NCBI GenBank assembly: GCA_036503065.1
Contig: DASXXM010000316.1
Location: forward strand, 1 to 6,950
Source of the DNA: DATEPR01 sp036503065
Lineage (GTDB): Bacteria > Actinomycetota > Actinomycetes > Mycobacteriales > Pseudonocardiaceae
Reading direction: 5' to 3'
DNA: 6,950 nucleotides
A program made the position numbers and the translations under genes. Below, piece by piece: positions 5,592 through 6,950 of this stretch. Within the stretch, counting starts at the first letter, position 1. Every line of letters starts with the position of its first letter. The notes under the pieces were generated by a model. It searched no databases and was not told the DNA's origin. It saw only the letters and a list, made by a program, of their open reading frames with translations.

Positions 5592-5623
5592 GAAGTACGA
5601 CTTCCGGGACCGTGGCGGTCCCG
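5592..5623 (+). terminator. Two back-to-back hairpins between dnaN and gnd
   Basis: GAAGT-acg-ACTTC (5592-5604) is followed directly by CGGGACCG-tgg-CGGTCCCG (5605-5623), both perfect with 3-nt loops. No T-run follows. They could cause partial termination or pausing, or stabilise or process the dnaN mRNA 3' end. Structure seen; function inferred. Confidence -1.
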
Positions 5624-5648
5624 CCTTCAACAGGGGAGGACTGCGACC

Positions 5649-6554
5649 GTGCAGCTCGGACTCGTCGGCCTTGGCAAGATGGGCTTCAACATGCGCGAGC
5701 GTTTGCGTCGCGCCGGACACGAGGTCGTCGGCTACGACCGGAGCCCGGACGTGAGCGACTCCACGTCACTGGCCGACATGGTCAAACAGCTCGACGCACC
5801 CCGAACCGTCTGGATCATGGTGCCGTCCGGCGACCCGACCAGGCAGACCGTCCACGAACTGGCCGACCTGCTCGCCGACGGCGACCTGGTGATCGACGGC
5901 GGCAACTCCCGGTTCACCGACGACAAGGCGAACGCCGCGTTCCTGGCCGAACGCAAGATCGGCTACCTGGACTGCGGCGTGTCCGGCGGCGTGTGGGGGC
6001 TGGAGGTCGGCTACGGCCTGATGGTCGGCGGGCCGGCCGACCAGGTCGAGCGCGCGATGCCGGTGTTCGACACGTTGCGCCCGGAGGGCCCGCGCGAGGA
6101 GGGCTTCGCACACGCGGGCGAGGTCGGTGCCGGGCACTTCGCCAAGATGGTGCACAACGGCATCGAGTACGGCCTGATGCAGGCCTACGCCGAGGGCTAC
6201 GAGCTGCTCAGTGCCGTGGACGAGGTGAAGGATGTGCACGCCGTGCTCAAGGCGTGGACCAAGGGGACCGTGGTCCGATCGTGGCTGCTGGACCTGTTGG
6301 TCCGCGCGCTGGAACAGGATCCGGGCCTGTCCAAGATCAGCGGCTACACCGACGACTCCGGCGAGGGCCGCTGGACCGTGAACGAGGCGATCGACCACGC
6401 CGTACCGGTGCCGGTGATCTCGGCCGCGCTGTTCGCCCGGTTCGCGTCGCGGCAGGAGGACTCGCCGACCATGAAGGCGGTCGCCGCGCTGCGCAACCAG
6501 TTCGGCGGCCACGCCGTGCACTCGGTCGGTCCGTCGTCCCCACCGAGCGGCTGA
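5649..6554 (+). CDS. gnd: 6-phosphogluconate dehydrogenase, decarboxylating, short (YqeC/GndA-like) form
   Basis: Expected to oxidise and decarboxylate 6-phosphogluconate to ribulose 5-phosphate in the cytoplasm (oxidative pentose phosphate pathway). It has 301 residues, the short class, against about 470 for the classical enzyme. Seen: Rossmann dinucleotide motif GLVGLGKMGFNM at 4-15; Asp30-Arg31 after the second strand, which suggests NAD over NADP (inference); VIDGGNSRFTDD at 81-92; substrate motif CGVSGGVWGLEVGYGLMVGG at 109-128; catalytic-type helix GHFAKMVHNGIEYGLMQAYAEGYELL at 162-187 with Lys166 and His169-Asn170; and a helical C-terminal domain ending in RNQFGGHAV. The GTG start is supported by GGGGAGGA 8 nt upstream. 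A gene of this kind between dnaN and recF is, as far as I recall, widespread in actinobacteria. A related beta-hydroxyacid dehydrogenase activity cannot be excluded from sequence alone. Confidence -1.
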   Translation: MQLGLVGLGKMGFNMRERLRRAGHEVVGYDRSPDVSDSTSLADMVKQLDAPRTVWIMVPSGDPTRQTVHELADLLADGDLVIDGGNSRFTDDKANAAFLAERKIGYLDCGVSGGVWGLEVGYGLMVGGPADQVERAMPVFDTLRPEGPREEGFAHAGEVGAGHFAKMVHNGIEYGLMQAYAEGYELLSAVDEVKDVHAVLKAWTKGTVVRSWLLDLLVRALEQDPGLSKISGYTDDSGEGRWTVNEAIDHAVPVPVISAALFARFASRQEDSPTMKAVAALRNQFGGHAVHSVGPSSPPSG

Positions 6555-6566
6555 CAGTCCACCCCC

Positions 6567-6950
6567 ATGTTGGTGCGACACCTGCAGGTCACCGACTTCC
6601 GGTCGTGGCCGCAGGCCGATCTGGTGCTGGAATCGGGCCCGAACGTACTGATCGGGTCGAACGGGCAGGGCAAGACGAACCTGGTCGAGGCGATCGGCTA
6701 CCTGGCCACCCTCGCCTCGCACCGGGTGGCCACGGACGCGCCGCTGGTCCGGCACGGTTGCGAACGGGCGGTCATCCGCGCCGCGGTGGTCAACGCGGGC
6801 CGCGAACTACTGGTGGAACTGGAGATCACGCCGGGCCGGGCGAACCGGGCGCGGATCAACCGCGCGCCCGCCGCCCGCCCGCGCGACGTGCTGGGCATCG
6901 TGCGCACGGTCCTGTTCGCGCCGGAGGACCTGGCGCTGGTGAAGGGCGAT
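6567..6950 (+). CDS. recF: DNA replication and repair protein RecF (3' end cut by window)
   Basis: SMC-like ATPase that, with RecO and RecR, loads RecA at single-strand gaps and stalled forks. The first 128 codons are visible; the frame is open at the window end, where a full protein would have about 370-400 residues. Seen: MLVRHLQVTDFRSWPQADLVLESGPNVL (usual RecF opening), Walker A GSNGQGKTN at 30-38, LVEAIGYLATLASHR at 39-53 (a conserved RecF stretch), and FAPEDLALVKGD at 117-128. The Q-loop-containing middle part and the C-terminal signature and Walker B are outside the window. ATG at 6567 is chosen because the alignment-like opening MLVRHL begins there. It lies 12 nt after the gnd stop with no good Shine-Dalgarno, so translation may depend on coupling to gnd. 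Confidence -1.
   Translation, partial: MLVRHLQVTDFRSWPQADLVLESGPNVLIGSNGQGKTNLVEAIGYLATLASHRVATDAPLVRHGCERAVIRAAVVNAGRELLVELEITPGRANRARINRAPAARPRDVLGIVRTVLFAPEDLALVKGD

Noticed and set aside
4313..6755. Minus-strand open frames opposite dnaN, gnd and recF
   Set aside because: Low-complexity Arg/Gly/His-rich translations antisense to genes with clear family motifs.
1..6950. parS sites, CRISPR arrays, insertion sequences, tRNA or rRNA genes
   Set aside because: No TGTTTCACGTGAAACA-like sequence, regular spacer-repeat pattern, transposase, terminal repeats or RNA gene signature was seen on reading.

Overview
This window is a high-GC actinobacterial chromosomal replication-origin region with the classic gene order rpmH / oriC / dnaA-dnaN-gnd-recF. 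Residue patterns fit the order Pseudonocardiales (the Amycolatopsis / Saccharothrix / Actinosynnema type). The pointers are a 513-residue DnaA, shorter than the Streptomyces form, with a TLSPQQRAWMR stretch near its N-terminus, a MKIRVERDGLADAVAWVARS start on DnaN, and a short 6-phosphogluconate dehydrogenase-like gene between dnaN and recF. This placement rests on remembered family patterns, not on a search.

Layout. Positions 1-1751, minus strand, transcribed leftward: rpmH (ribosomal protein L34), rnpA (RNase P protein), yidD and yidC (membrane insertase, C-terminus cut by the window edge). The genes are packed tightly: a 13-nt gap, a 4-nt GTGA overlap and a 4-nt gap. Positions 1752-2213: divergent control region between rpmH and dnaA, with candidate promoters on both strands, several dyads and two tandem DnaA boxes in the dnaA leader. 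Positions 2214-3755: dnaA on the plus strand, with a TTG start, followed by a strong intrinsic terminator-like hairpin. Positions 3756-4438: a 683-bp non-coding region holding oriC. It has a minus-oriented group of DnaA boxes, then a plus-oriented group, then a pair of adjacent boxes, a GC spacer, a DnaA-trio-like run and an AT-rich unwinding element, and last a promoter candidate for dnaN. Positions 4439-5581: dnaN. Positions 5582-5648: two back-to-back hairpins. Positions 5649-6554: gnd-like dehydrogenase. From 6567 to the end: recF, cut off after 128 codons.

The genes work together in initiating replication (dnaA), providing the sliding clamp (dnaN) and repairing stalled forks (recF). The leftward operon links ribosome and tRNA-processing functions to membrane protein insertion. 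The dehydrogenase is the metabolic outlier.

I found no mobile element, CRISPR array, tRNA, rRNA or unknown multi-gene system. This is a conserved housekeeping locus. The parts worth a second look are in the fine structure of the origin: a DnaA-trio-like basal unwinding module, a near-symmetric box array, and a tandem 20-bp repeat that combines a DnaA box with an 8-bp palindrome.
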